Assembly (NCBI RefSeq): GCF_004339095.1
Contig: NZ_SMGQ01000011.1
Location: 295,575-359,574, forward strand
Length of the DNA: 64,000 nt
Direction of reading: 5' to 3'
DNA from: Natranaerovirga hydrolytica
GTDB lineage: Bacteria > Bacillota > Clostridia > Lachnospirales > DSM-24629
In this document: positions 9,907 to 18,901 of the stretch, one piece after another
How the letters are laid out: each line of letters starts with the position of its first letter
Numbering within the stretch: position 1 is the stretch's first letter
Notes under the pieces: model-generated
The model's database searches: none
The model's input: only the letters and a program-made list of their open reading frames with translations
What the model was told of the DNA's origin: nothing
Made by a program: the position numbers and the translations under genes

Positions 9907-12069
9907 ATGAACGGGAAATATTATTTATCTTATTTATTAAACAGAGACTTAAAAGAACAGTCAGAGAAAGTGTTTGAAGGTATTGCCAATGGAAGAAAGA
10001 GGGCACTTGAAAATTGGTTTCAAGATATGTGGGTGGCAATGAACTTAACAAAAGATACGATTCTAGCTTACCTAGGTCAAAATGGCGTAGACTTTGATGA
10101 TCTGAATCACATCTTAAAAGATAAAAGAAAGAGATTTGAAGATTTTTCCGAGTTTTTCATTATTAATTCACAAGGGAAAGTGAATGTCTCAACTTATGAA
10201 GGACAAATTGGAAGAATAAGAAAGGATTTGCCAAATTTCCAATTAGGTCAAGAGAATCAACCTTTTATGTATGGACCTTACATAGATGAAGATACATTGA
10301 AAATAGGTAATTGCTCATCAAAGTTTTTTGATGAAGTCACCTTAATGTTTTCTTTGCCTTTTGAAAATAACGGAAGAATATCGGTGCTATGTGGTAGAGT
10401 GCCTAATGACGTTATGAGTGATGTGATACAGGACGAAGACACACATGTATACAAGGAGTCAGGAGATAACTACCTCTTTATGGTAGAAACAGACAGAGAT
10501 ATTGAAGTGGGAACGGCAATATCAAGAAGTCGATTTGAAGACAATACCTTTACAGGTGGCGATAATTTAAAGGACGGTATACCAACGAAAAAATGGGGTG
10601 CTGTAAGAATAGACCAGCACACAGAATTTGAAATCGTATTCAAAGATCCCGCAACCAACGAACTCCATGAAGGTGTTATGAATACCATAAAAAATGGACA
10701 AAACTTAGACAGTTGGCCAGGGTATCCAGAATACAGACACATTTATGTAGGGGGAAAAGGGATCATCATTAAACCGCCTCACTCCAATGAAGTTTGGGGC
10801 ATGATGTGTGAAGGTGATATTGAAGAAATTTATAAATTTAGAAGCTTGGATTTTAAGATCCCATTAAGATTTGGTGTATTAAGTGGTGCTTTAACCCTTT
10901 TAAACACATACGTACCCTTTCCTAACTATGCATTATGGTTGGCTAACCTTATTATCATGTATACATTAATCAAAGTGAGTGTGGTAAAACCTATCAATAA
11001 AACCGTTAATATTCTTCAAGAAATTGCAGAAGGTGAAGGGGATTTATCATTAAGAGTAGAAAAGATGTCCAATGATGAAATTGGCGAACTTTCAAGATGG
11101 TTCAATAAATTCATCAATAATCAAATGACCATTATAAAACGAATTGGTATTTCATCAAGGGATTCTAAAAACTCGGCCAATGAACTGTCAGGGATGACAG
11201 AAAGCTTTTATAGCAATGCGAAAAATATAGAAGGCATTGTAAGCGATTTGGTTAATTATTCTGTTGAACACAACCAAATCTTCCAAAACACACAAGAAAA
11301 ATTCAATGTATTATCAGATTCTATTATCAATATTGATGACATATTAGAAGGGGTTAATGAAAAAACCATTGATACCAGTAATAAAGCCAAAACCAGCGAA
11401 GAAAATTCTATGGCAGTATTAGAGACAATGTCCGAATTAGAAAAATCTATGAAGGTGGCACAAGAAAGTATTGTAGGCCTCAAAAAATACTCTGAAGAAA
11501 TTAGTGCCGTTGTAGATGTTATTGAAAACATTAGCAAACAAACCCAAATGCTTGCCTTAAATGCATCTATTGAAGCAGCAAGATCAGGAGAGCATGGTAG
11601 AGGGTTTGCAGTGGTTGCCAGTGAAGTTTCTCAACTGGCTACAGAATCAGAAAAAGCCACAATCTCTATTTCTAACCTTATTAAATACGTTCAAGATGAA
11701 GCGGCTAAAACCATTGACAGCGTTGGTAAAATCTCTCAACAAGTGGAAGTAGGCAGTTCCAGTGTCAAAAGTTCCGTTAACACGTTTAAAGAAATTGGTG
11801 GAGAGATAGAGGATATAGCAGATAAAATCCAATCCATAACGGAACTGGTAAGCATTCAGTCCAAAGAATTAAATGAAATTGCAAAAGGAACAGAACAAGT
11901 CGCAGCAAAATTAGATAAAGACACCAATAAAAGTGAAGATGAAAGTCTTAATGCTATGAATATGGTAAAAGAAATTATTGAACAAACGGCACAAGTGGAT
12001 CAATCATCAAAAGTACTTACACATACAGCCAATAATTTAAATGAAATTGTAGGTGCTTTCAAACTATAA
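9907..12069 (+). CDS. methyl-accepting chemotaxis protein
   Basis: Chemoreceptor feeding the CheA/CheW pathway. The N-terminal approx. 320 residues form a sensory region with no leading transmembrane helix. A hydrophobic membrane segment around residues 325-360 (LRFGVLSGALTLL, LWLANLIIMYTL) is followed by a HAMP domain and a coiled-coil signalling domain. The hairpin tip of that domain reads IEAARSGEHGRGFAVVASEV. The cytosolic-first layout is unusual, since most receptors place the sensor between two helices. ATG 9907 lies 7 bases after TTAGGAG. Ligand unknown. Confidence 0.92.
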   Translation: MNGKYYLSYLLNRDLKEQSEKVFEGIANGRKRALENWFQDMWVAMNLTKDTILAYLGQNGVDFDDLNHILKDKRKRFEDFSEFFIINSQGKVNVSTYEGQIGRIRKDLPNFQLGQENQPFMYGPYIDEDTLKIGNCSSKFFDEVTLMFSLPFENNGRISVLCGRVPNDVMSDVIQDEDTHVYKESGDNYLFMVETDRDIEVGTAISRSRFEDNTFTGGDNLKDGIPTKKWGAVRIDQHTEFEIVFKDPATNELHEGVMNTIKNGQNLDSWPGYPEYRHIYVGGKGIIIKPPHSNEVWGMMCEGDIEEIYKFRSLDFKIPLRFGVLSGALTLLNTYVPFPNYALWLANLIIMYTLIKVSVVKPINKTVNILQEIAEGEGDLSLRVEKMSNDEIGELSRWFNKFINNQMTIIKRIGISSRDSKNSANELSGMTESFYSNAKNIEGIVSDLVNYSVEHNQIFQNTQEKFNVLSDSIINIDDILEGVNEKTIDTSNKAKTSEENSMAVLETMSELEKSMKVAQESIVGLKKYSEEISAVVDVIENISKQTQMLALNASIEAARSGEHGRGFAVVASEVSQLATESEKATISISNLIKYVQDEAAKTIDSVGKISQQVEVGSSSVKSSVNTFKEIGGEIEDIADKIQSITELVSIQSKELNEIAKGTEQVAAKLDKDTNKSEDESLNAMNMVKEIIEQTAQVDQSSKVLTHTANNLNEIVGAFKL

Positions 12070-12674
12070 ATCAAGCAAACATAAGCCTTCATTTGTAATT
12101 CATTGGTAAATACGGTATACTATAAGTAAGGTTAATAAATTAATGTAAGCATTATTAATCTTGCTTTTTGTTCATTTGAAATATTCTAAGTCAAATTTTA
12201 TATTGAAAAAATATATCTGAGTTATTTCAACGTTTATTTCATAAGCTCAATTGGTTTTGTAATAAAATTATTAAAAGTGCACCATACTTTAATAGGGATT
12301 CTTTGATTATTGGTGTAAATTTACTTTTAAGTTAACATAAAACATAAAAAACTAACCATATCACGACGGTCAACCAATAAAAAAGTGGTGATTCTTAATA
12401 ACAAAAAAATGGATAAATCTGTAAAAAAATCACTTAAATTTGATTTTTTATATATTTATGTTATAATTTGTAGCCGTGGGTAAAACTAAGAATGAATAAA
12501 TAAGATTAAATATCCTATCTTTATAGGGATTTTAAAAATAAATATTTATAAGCTTAGCTAATATACTCTAGGAAGATTAAAATTGCAAAGAGATAACTTA
12601 TCATAAAAAGCAATCTCGGTTGAGTCCATTGTCTTTATAAGAGTCAGTCAAGTTTATAACTAAGGAGGATATCA
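12070..12674. other. 605-bp gene-free leader region upstream of the betaine transporter
   Basis: AT-rich, with no convincing ORF on either strand. It contains one good promoter (TTGATT 12440-12445, TATAAT 12462-12467) and a long 5' leader of about 200 bases before opuAA, in which I recognise no known riboswitch. A long leader on an osmolyte-uptake operon could carry osmotic or nucleotide control, but that is inference. Confidence 0.5.
12440..12467 (+). promoter_or_regulatory. promoter of the glycine-betaine transporter operon
   Basis: TTGATT (12440-12445) and a perfect TATAAT (12462-12467) with a 16-base spacer, about 205 bases upstream of opuAA. Confidence 0.6.
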
Positions 12675-13871
12675 ATGAAGCACGTAGAGGTTAAAGGTTT
12701 ATATAAAATTTTTGGTCCTACTCCTAAGAAGGCTTTAGGTATGAGTCAAAAAGGCATTTCTAAAGATGAAATTCTTAAAAAAACAGGCAATACCATTGGT
12801 GTTAACAATGTTAGCCTTAGTATTGAAAAAGGTGAAACATTTGTTGTAATGGGTTTATCAGGGAGTGGTAAATCAACACTTATTAGATGTCTTAACAGAC
12901 TAATAGAACCATCATTTGGAGAAGTAAGAATAGATGATGAAAATATTTTAGAGGCTAATGATGAAAAACTTAGGGATATTAGAAGAAAAAAAATTGGTAT
13001 GGTTTTTCAAAACTTTGGATTATTTCCACATAGAACGGTATGTAGCAATGTAGAATATGGATTAGAAGTTCAAGGTGTAGACCCTAAGATAAGAAGAGAA
13101 AAAGCGTATGAATCATTAAAATTAGTTGGATTAGAAGGGTATGAGGAAAGTAAACCCAACCAATTAAGTGGTGGTATGCAACAAAGGGTTGGGCTGGCAA
13201 GAGCATTAGCAACGGATCCAGATATACTGTTAATGGATGAAGCATTTAGTGCATTAGACCCTTTAATTAGAAAAGAAATGCAAGATGAATTGTTATTGTT
13301 ACAAGAAAAAATGCAAAAAACCATTATATTCATTACCCATGACTTAGATGAAGCATTAAAGATTGGTGATCGAATAGCCATTATGAAAGATGGTGTTGTG
13401 GTTCAGATTGGTACATCAGAAGAAATCTTAACAGAGCCAGCAGATGATTATGTAAGAGAATTCGTAGATGATGTAGACCGATCAAAGGTTATTAAAGCAG
13501 AAGCCATTATGAAAAAACCCGATTCAGTAATTGAATCAAAAGATGGTCCAAAAGCTGCTGTAAGAAAGATGCAAAAAGAAGGTATATCCAGTATTTTTGT
13601 TGTGAACAAAGAACGTATTCTTAAAGGTATCATTAATATAGAAGATGCAATGGTTTTAGTAGAAAAAGGCGAGAAATCACTAGACTCTATAATAACAAAC
13701 GACTTTCCAGAAGCTGATCCAGAAGACGTTATTATGGACTTATTACCAAAAGCAAAAACAGCAAAATACCCTATTGCAGTAGTAGATGAAAACAGAAGGT
13801 TACTAGGTATCATCGTAAGAGTAACTGTAATTGCTGGTATTATAGGGGAAGGAGCTGATTTGAATGTTTAG
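12675..13871 (+). CDS. opuAA: glycine betaine/proline ABC transporter ATP-binding protein (OpuAA/ProV)
   Basis: ATPase of an osmoprotectant importer. After the family-typical N-terminal extension (MKHVEVKGLYKIFGPTPKKAL) come Walker A GLSGSGKSTLIRC, the signature LSGGMQQRVGLARAL and Walker B DILLMDEAFSALD. The C-terminal approx. 120 residues form two CBS modules, which in OpuA proteins sense ionic strength or bind cyclic di-AMP. It overlaps the permease gene by 8 bases and has an AAGGAGG site. Full length at 398 aa. Confidence 0.94.
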   Translation: MKHVEVKGLYKIFGPTPKKALGMSQKGISKDEILKKTGNTIGVNNVSLSIEKGETFVVMGLSGSGKSTLIRCLNRLIEPSFGEVRIDDENILEANDEKLRDIRRKKIGMVFQNFGLFPHRTVCSNVEYGLEVQGVDPKIRREKAYESLKLVGLEGYEESKPNQLSGGMQQRVGLARALATDPDILLMDEAFSALDPLIRKEMQDELLLLQEKMQKTIIFITHDLDEALKIGDRIAIMKDGVVVQIGTSEEILTEPADDYVREFVDDVDRSKVIKAEAIMKKPDSVIESKDGPKAAVRKMQKEGISSIFVVNKERILKGIINIEDAMVLVEKGEKSLDSIITNDFPEADPEDVIMDLLPKAKTAKYPIAVVDENRRLLGIIVRVTVIAGIIGEGADLNV

Positions 13872-14700
13872 ATTACCAATTGGAGACGTTTTTGAAACGT
13901 TTATTGACATACTAAAAAATAACTTAGGTTGGTTATTTGACGCAATAGATTTTGTTTTAGACAATAGTATTAGTGGATTAGAATGGGTATTTGGTATCAT
14001 ACCAGCTATTATACTAATTGTTTTATTTGGATTATTGGCTTGGTACATTTCAGGAAAAGGATTGGCTATATTTACAGTGGTTGGCTTGCTTATCATAGAT
14101 TCAATGAATTTATGGGGCAATGCAATAGATACATTGGCTTTAGTCCTAGTTGCGACATTGATTACTTTACTCATTGGTATTCCTTTAGGCATATGGGCAT
14201 CTAGAAGCAATACGATAGATAAGATTATTAGACCTATCTTAGATTTTATGCAAACAATGCCTGCATTTGTATACTTAATACCAGTTGTTATTTTCTTTGG
14301 AATCGGTAAAGTACCTGGTGCAATTGCTACGATTACATTCTCAATGCCACCAGTTGTTCGTTTAACCAACTTGGGTATTAGACAAGTACCCGTTAATGTT
14401 GTTGAAGCAGCAAGATCATTTGGTTCAACGCCAAAACAAATGCTTTTTAAAGTGCAGTTACCAATAGCACTACCAACAATCTTAGCAGGTGTGAATCAAA
14501 CCATCTTATTATCCTTATCAATGGTTGTTATTTCAGCAATGATTGGTGCAAGAGGATTAGGTAGTCCAGTTCTTCTTGGTATTGAAGGTATGCAGACCGG
14601 AAGAGGTTTTGAAGGTGGACTAGCAGTTGTTATATTAGCAATGATATTAGATAGGATGACACAGGCACTTGGCAATAAACGTGCCGATAAAAATAAATAA
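13864..14700 (+). CDS. opuAB: glycine betaine ABC transporter permease (OpuAB/ProW)
   Basis: Integral membrane subunit with about six hydrophobic helices and the BPD-type inner-membrane domain. The EAA loop is visible as VEAARSFGSTPKQMLFKVQLPIALPTILAG, the contact site for the ATPase. The start overlaps opuAA, indicating coupled translation. At 278 aa it matches stand-alone ProW/OpuAB proteins, not permease-binding-protein fusions, consistent with the separate binding protein that follows. Confidence 0.94.
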   Translation: MFRLPIGDVFETFIDILKNNLGWLFDAIDFVLDNSISGLEWVFGIIPAIILIVLFGLLAWYISGKGLAIFTVVGLLIIDSMNLWGNAIDTLALVLVATLITLLIGIPLGIWASRSNTIDKIIRPILDFMQTMPAFVYLIPVVIFFGIGKVPGAIATITFSMPPVVRLTNLGIRQVPVNVVEAARSFGSTPKQMLFKVQLPIALPTILAGVNQTILLSLSMVVISAMIGARGLGSPVLLGIEGMQTGRGFEGGLAVVILAMILDRMTQALGNKRADKNK

Positions 14701-14724
14701 AAATTATAAGGAGGTTAATATTAA

Positions 14725-15594
14725 ATGAAAAAATTATCTTTAATATTAGTATTAGTTTTATCAATAGGATTAATGAGTTTCGTTGGTTGTGATACAGCTG
14801 ATGAAGACACACAAGAAGTAAAATTAGCATATGTAAACTGGGCAGAAGGGATTGCAATGAATTATTTGGTTCATTCTATCTTAGAAGACGACATGGGTTA
14901 TCAAGTAGAATCCACTCAAGCACAACCAGGTGTAATCTTTGCTTCTTTAGCAGAAAAAGATTATGACCTTTTTGTAGACGCTTGGTTACCAGTTACACAT
15001 GAAAGCTATATGGAAGAATTTGGAGACGATTTAGTAGACTTAGGTTACAACTTTGAAGGTGCAAGAATTGGTCTTGTTGTACCAAGCTATGTAGACATTG
15101 ATAGCATTGATGAGTTAAATGATGTAGTTGATAATTTTGGCGGAGAAATCATTGGTATTGGACCAGGAGCTGGAATTATGGCTGCAACAAATGACGCAAT
15201 TGATGTTTATGACTTAGACTTTGATTTAGTAGAATCAAGTGATCCAGTTATGGTAACCATGTTAAGCGAAGGTATCTCAGATGGTGAATGGGTTGCTGTA
15301 ACAGGATGGGAACCACATCATAAATTTGCTAGCTATGACCTTAAATTCTTAGACGATCCAGAAGGTGTTTTTGGAGCAGTTGAAAACATTCATACGGTAG
15401 CAAGAGATGATATTCACGATTACTTACCAGAAGTTGCACAACTTCTAGAAAATTTCTACTTAGACAGTGAGCAATTAGGTGACTTAATGGGTGACATTGC
15501 TGAAAGTGGAGACGATGAAACAGAATTAGATGTAGCAAGAAGATGGAAAGAAGCAAACCAAGACTTAGTTAATTCTTGGATTCCAGAACAATAA
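14725..15594 (+). CDS. opuAC: glycine betaine-binding lipoprotein (OpuAC/ProX)
   Basis: Substrate-binding protein of the importer. A lipoprotein signal peptide ends at a lipobox-like FVGC (cysteine near residue 23). The mature part begins with the conserved VKLAYVNWAEGIAMNYLV segment of betaine-binding proteins and includes WLPVTHESYM and TGWEPHHKF, aromatic-rich stretches that cage the quaternary amine. Last gene of the operon, 24 bases after opuAB, with an AAGGAGG site and a terminator 50 bases beyond its stop. Confidence 0.94.
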   Translation: MKKLSLILVLVLSIGLMSFVGCDTADEDTQEVKLAYVNWAEGIAMNYLVHSILEDDMGYQVESTQAQPGVIFASLAEKDYDLFVDAWLPVTHESYMEEFGDDLVDLGYNFEGARIGLVVPSYVDIDSIDELNDVVDNFGGEIIGIGPGAGIMAATNDAIDVYDLDFDLVESSDPVMVTMLSEGISDGEWVAVTGWEPHHKFASYDLKFLDDPEGVFGAVENIHTVARDDIHDYLPEVAQLLENFYLDSEQLGDLMGDIAESGDDETELDVARRWKEANQDLVNSWIPEQ

Positions 15595-15645
15595 AAAAAT
15601 AAGATACAAGTACTGTGTCATAACTAAAATTTGTATTAAATTTTG

Positions 15646-15677
15646 GAGTGAGCATCTTAGATGCTTGCTCTTTTTTT
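15646..15677 (+). terminator. terminator of the opuA operon
   Basis: GAGTGAGCATCT pairs with AGATGCTTGCTC (two G-T type pairs), followed by TTTTTTT. Confidence 0.85.
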
Positions 15678-16082
15678 GGTGCTCTTTATATGCACACAAA
15701 AAAGATATTGAATTTTTATCGTCAATACCCAATAATATACTGACTAAATTCTTTGAATTAGATTGAATAAGACACGGTATCCTTATTAATGATGTAAATA
15801 AATGATTGTCAGCTTTTTACTTTGATAGATATTGATTTTATGCTATTTCTGATTAATCTATTTGTTTTGTATTGATTTAAATGTTGTTTATTTTAAAAAT
15901 CAGCATATTAATTGTATGTATAATAAAAAATGCAGTCATATAAATCAATCAATTGCTATTAAAACTAAAAATACAATTAAAAATAAATAATTTGAATTAT
16001 TCATTTGCTTTTAAAAAAAGTGTGTTATAATGTAGACAACATATACACAATAGTATATAAAAATATGAAGGAGAGATAAATA
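15678..16082. other. AT-rich gene-free spacer with a promoter near its end
   Basis: No credible ORF. A promoter-like pair TTGCTT (16005-16010) and TATAAT (16026-16031) lies about 50 bases before the next gene, with a short 15-base spacer. Nothing else stands out. Confidence 0.45.
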
Positions 16083-16757
16083 ATGAATAAAATCAATTTA
16101 TTTAGAAATACTAAAGGATTTACATCATTCATATTACTGATTACATTACTGACACTAACTTTTAGCGCATCCATATATGGCAATACCCAAACCACTACGA
16201 GCATTTCTTCTCAAAATGAAGGGAATGCTGAATCTAAATCACATAAGGATAATAATAATCTTATTGCTAATGTTGGAACGTTATCCTTTGATGGTCCGAC
16301 TGTATTTACTGAACAAGAAATAGCTTTAGAAGAAAAAGTTGCTACTAACGGAGGCACTCTTATTGCTAGAGTGGGTACTTTGACTTTTGAGGAACCAACT
16401 GTTGGCTCAAATAGGGTTAATAATATAAGTCCTATGGCAGTGAAGCCTCCTACATCAGAAGCACCGAACTATCCTTATAGTTGGAATTGGAGTAATACGG
16501 TTAATTTCACATATACAAATTATTACTTTAAAGAAGGTGACTTTGATGCAGAAGCAGAGAGTCCTTTCACAGCTGAATTTTATTATAAAGATGGAACTTA
16601 TGGGGGAGCAATAAAAGCTGACAATATCAATGGGAAATATCAAGTTAGAGCAACGACTCAATTTATGGGTTACTACTATGTTGTTTTAATTAATGACTCA
16701 AATAGTCCTGCAAAAAACGCAACTTTTACAGCTTATGCCAACCCTTATACGTATTAA
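16083..16757 (+). CDS. hypothetical secreted protein with an internal duplication
   Basis: I do not recognise the family. The 224-aa product starts with a clear signal peptide (FTSFILLITLLTLTFSASIYG). Two copies of a short repeat follow: LIANVGTLSFDGPTV (about residue 60) and LIARVGTLTFEEPTV (about residue 98). The C-terminal approx. 100 residues are rich in Tyr, Phe and Trp and probably form a beta-sandwich. GAAGGAGAG precedes the ATG and a TATAAT promoter lies upstream, so it is a single-gene unit. It is likely exported to the wall or medium. Confidence 0.7.
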   Translation: MNKINLFRNTKGFTSFILLITLLTLTFSASIYGNTQTTTSISSQNEGNAESKSHKDNNNLIANVGTLSFDGPTVFTEQEIALEEKVATNGGTLIARVGTLTFEEPTVGSNRVNNISPMAVKPPTSEAPNYPYSWNWSNTVNFTYTNYYFKEGDFDAEAESPFTAEFYYKDGTYGGAIKADNINGKYQVRATTQFMGYYYVVLINDSNSPAKNATFTAYANPYTY

Positions 16758-17099
16758 CCATCGTTAATGTTATATAATAAATAAATATTGTGTATTAGGT
16801 CAATCATTACAGGGAGTGTCTCAAAACATATATGGTATACTTCCTTTTATCTTACATTATATGATTTAAGACGTTGTTAAAATAAGACAAAAACCTAACT
16901 TTAGAAGTTGTAAGAAATTCTTAAGAAAAGTTTCTTTAAATCTATAGACATACTTAAGTGAAAACAAATAAAAAACGCTGTTTATTACTATATAATAAGT
17001 AAATAAATAGGGTTTTTTGTTGTTTATCAAAATATTAATGCGTATATTTTCTTATAAAGAACAAAAGATAAAAATGATAAACCATAAAGGAGAATGAAA
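16758..17099. other. gene-free spacer before the van genes
   Basis: AT-rich. It carries a TATAAT-like hexamer in CTATATAATAAG around 16990 without a clear -35. No vanR/vanS-type regulator or other ORF is encoded here. Confidence 0.4.
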
Positions 17100-18137
17100 A
17101 TGAAAAAGAAAGTAGCGATTTTATTTGGAGGGGCTTCAAGTGAATACTTGGTTTCATTGGTATCTGCATCTGCAGTCATTGCTAATATTAATACAGAAAA
17201 GTATGAACTGATCTTGATAGGTATTACAAAAAAAGGTGAGTGGCTTAGATATAATGGTCCAATTCATAAAATTGAAGAAGATACTTGGTACGATGATGAC
17301 CATTGCCTACCTGTATTGATCTCTCCTAGTAAAAAGATGCAAGGCATAATAGAAATTTATAAAAACACAATAAAAAAAGTAGAGGTAGATGTCATTTTTC
17401 CAGTGTTACATGGTAAAAACGGTGAGGATGGTACAATGCAAGGTTTGTTAGAATTGTCAGGCATACCTTTTATTGGGTGCAAAACCTTATCATCTGCTAT
17501 ATGTATGGACAAAGATATAGCCCATAGTTTGGCCCAAGCAAAAGGTGTAAAAATACCTGGATTTGTAACCCTACGGTCCTACGATGATCTTTCAACCAAA
17601 GTAAAAGAAGCAGAAAAACTAGGGTACCCTTTATTTGTAAAACCTGCAAAAGCAGGATCATCTTTTGGTATCACAAAAGCAAACACCAGTGAAGGGTTAA
17701 TTAAAGGGATAGAAGAAGGGTTTAAACACGATGATAAAGTAGTTGTAGAAGAACATATTGAAGGTTTTGAAGTCGGCTGTGCAATATTAGGAACAGAACA
17801 GCTTATTGTAGGAGCTGTAGACGAAATTGAACTGTCTCAAGGATTTTTTGATTTTACAGAAAAGTACACATTACAGAGTTCGAAAATACATGTGCCAGCA
17901 AGAATTAGTAAAGAAAATGAAGAGAAAATTAAAAATGTAGCAAAACATCTATATCGCATATTAGAATGTACAGGATTTGCAAGGGTAGATATGTTCTTAA
18001 CGCCTCAAGGTGAAATTGTCTTTAATGAAATCAATACCATTCCAGGTTTCACCGCCCATAGTCGATACCCTAATATGCTAAAAGAAATCGGAATATCTTA
18101 CAGTGAATTAATAGATACTCTAATAGAGTTGGTGTAA
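17100..18137 (+). CDS. vanG: D-alanine--D-serine ligase, VanG type
   Basis: ATP-grasp ligase joining D-Ala to D-Ser to make glycopeptide-insensitive peptidoglycan precursors. It has the family start KKKVAILFGGASSEY, the LHGKNGEDGTMQG motif and the C-terminal ATP/Mg block FNEINTIPGFTAHSRYPNM. The omega-loop region (VDEIELS, then DFTEKYTLQSSKIHVPARI) closely resembles VanG-type D-Ala:D-Ser ligases. The following vanXY and vanT genes support D-Ser as the second substrate. ATG 17100 sits 7 bases after AAGGAG; the earlier ATG at 17094 is too close to that site. Confidence 0.88.
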   Translation: MKKKVAILFGGASSEYLVSLVSASAVIANINTEKYELILIGITKKGEWLRYNGPIHKIEEDTWYDDDHCLPVLISPSKKMQGIIEIYKNTIKKVEVDVIFPVLHGKNGEDGTMQGLLELSGIPFIGCKTLSSAICMDKDIAHSLAQAKGVKIPGFVTLRSYDDLSTKVKEAEKLGYPLFVKPAKAGSSFGITKANTSEGLIKGIEEGFKHDDKVVVEEHIEGFEVGCAILGTEQLIVGAVDEIELSQGFFDFTEKYTLQSSKIHVPARISKENEEKIKNVAKHLYRILECTGFARVDMFLTPQGEIVFNEINTIPGFTAHSRYPNMLKEIGISYSELIDTLIELV

Positions 18138-18140
18138 CAA

Positions 18141-18896
18141 ATGAACAGATTAAATTTATCTCAACAAGATATATACAATGGGTACTTAATATTGGTCAAT
18201 AGTCAATATACTATAAAAAAGGAAATCCGTATTAAGAATCATACATTGACTGCAGTCAACCATGAACATCCTAATATTGTATTAGAAGAGATGTCTGTAA
18301 TGTACCTTAAGAAACTCATCGCAGCTTGTAATGGAGAAAAAGAGATTATTCCCGTAAGTGGCTATCGTACCTTAAAAGATCAGGAAAAGATTTACAATGA
18401 TTCACTAGTGGAAAATGGCACAGCCTTTACCCGTCAGTATGTTGCATTACCCAACTGTAGTGAACATCAAACAGGGTATGCAATTGATGTTGCTGAAAAA
18501 AAAGATGCAATCGATTTTATTTGTCCAAGTTTTCCTTATGAAGGGATTTGTCAAAGATTTAGAGAGTTAGCACCAGATTACGGCTTTATAGAGAGGTATC
18601 CTAAAGGGAAAGAAGACATCACTAAAATATCCCATGAACCATGGCATTTTAGATATGTAGGCTATCCCCATTCTAAACTTATAACAACTTTAGGTTTTAC
18701 ATTAGAAGAATATATTGAGTTTATCAAAGCCTATAAATGGGAAGAGAAGCCTTTGGTTTTTGAAGACAATCAAAAAAAAATAAAGATTTATTATATCAAT
18801 ATTTTAGATGTAGGTAGTCAATCCATAGTACTTAAAGGTTCTTGGCAAATTTCAGGTAATAATGTAGATGGCGTAATACTGACTGTATGGGAGTGA
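18141..18896 (+). CDS. vanXY: bifunctional D,D-dipeptidase/D,D-carboxypeptidase, VanXY type
   Basis: M15-family zinc peptidase that removes D-Ala-D-Ala dipeptides and terminal D-Ala, clearing vancomycin-sensitive precursors. The zinc ligands appear as EHQTGYAIDV (HxxGxAxD-like) and HEPWHFRYVG. The substrate-loop motif SGYRTLKDQEKIY is also present. There is no signal peptide, as expected for cytoplasmic VanXY and unlike membrane-bound VanY. It begins 3 bases after vanG and its end lies just before the vanT start, so the three genes form one operon. About 60 C-terminal residues extend past the usual catalytic core. Confidence 0.85.
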   Translation: MNRLNLSQQDIYNGYLILVNSQYTIKKEIRIKNHTLTAVNHEHPNIVLEEMSVMYLKKLIAACNGEKEIIPVSGYRTLKDQEKIYNDSLVENGTAFTRQYVALPNCSEHQTGYAIDVAEKKDAIDFICPSFPYEGICQRFRELAPDYGFIERYPKGKEDITKISHEPWHFRYVGYPHSKLITTLGFTLEEYIEFIKAYKWEEKPLVFEDNQKKIKIYYINILDVGSQSIVLKGSWQISGNNVDGVILTVWE

Positions 18897-18901
18897 AGAA
18901 A

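Noticed and set aside
12070-12674. Known riboswitch in the opuA leader
   Set aside because: The leader is long, but I could not identify any conserved riboswitch core, so none is claimed.
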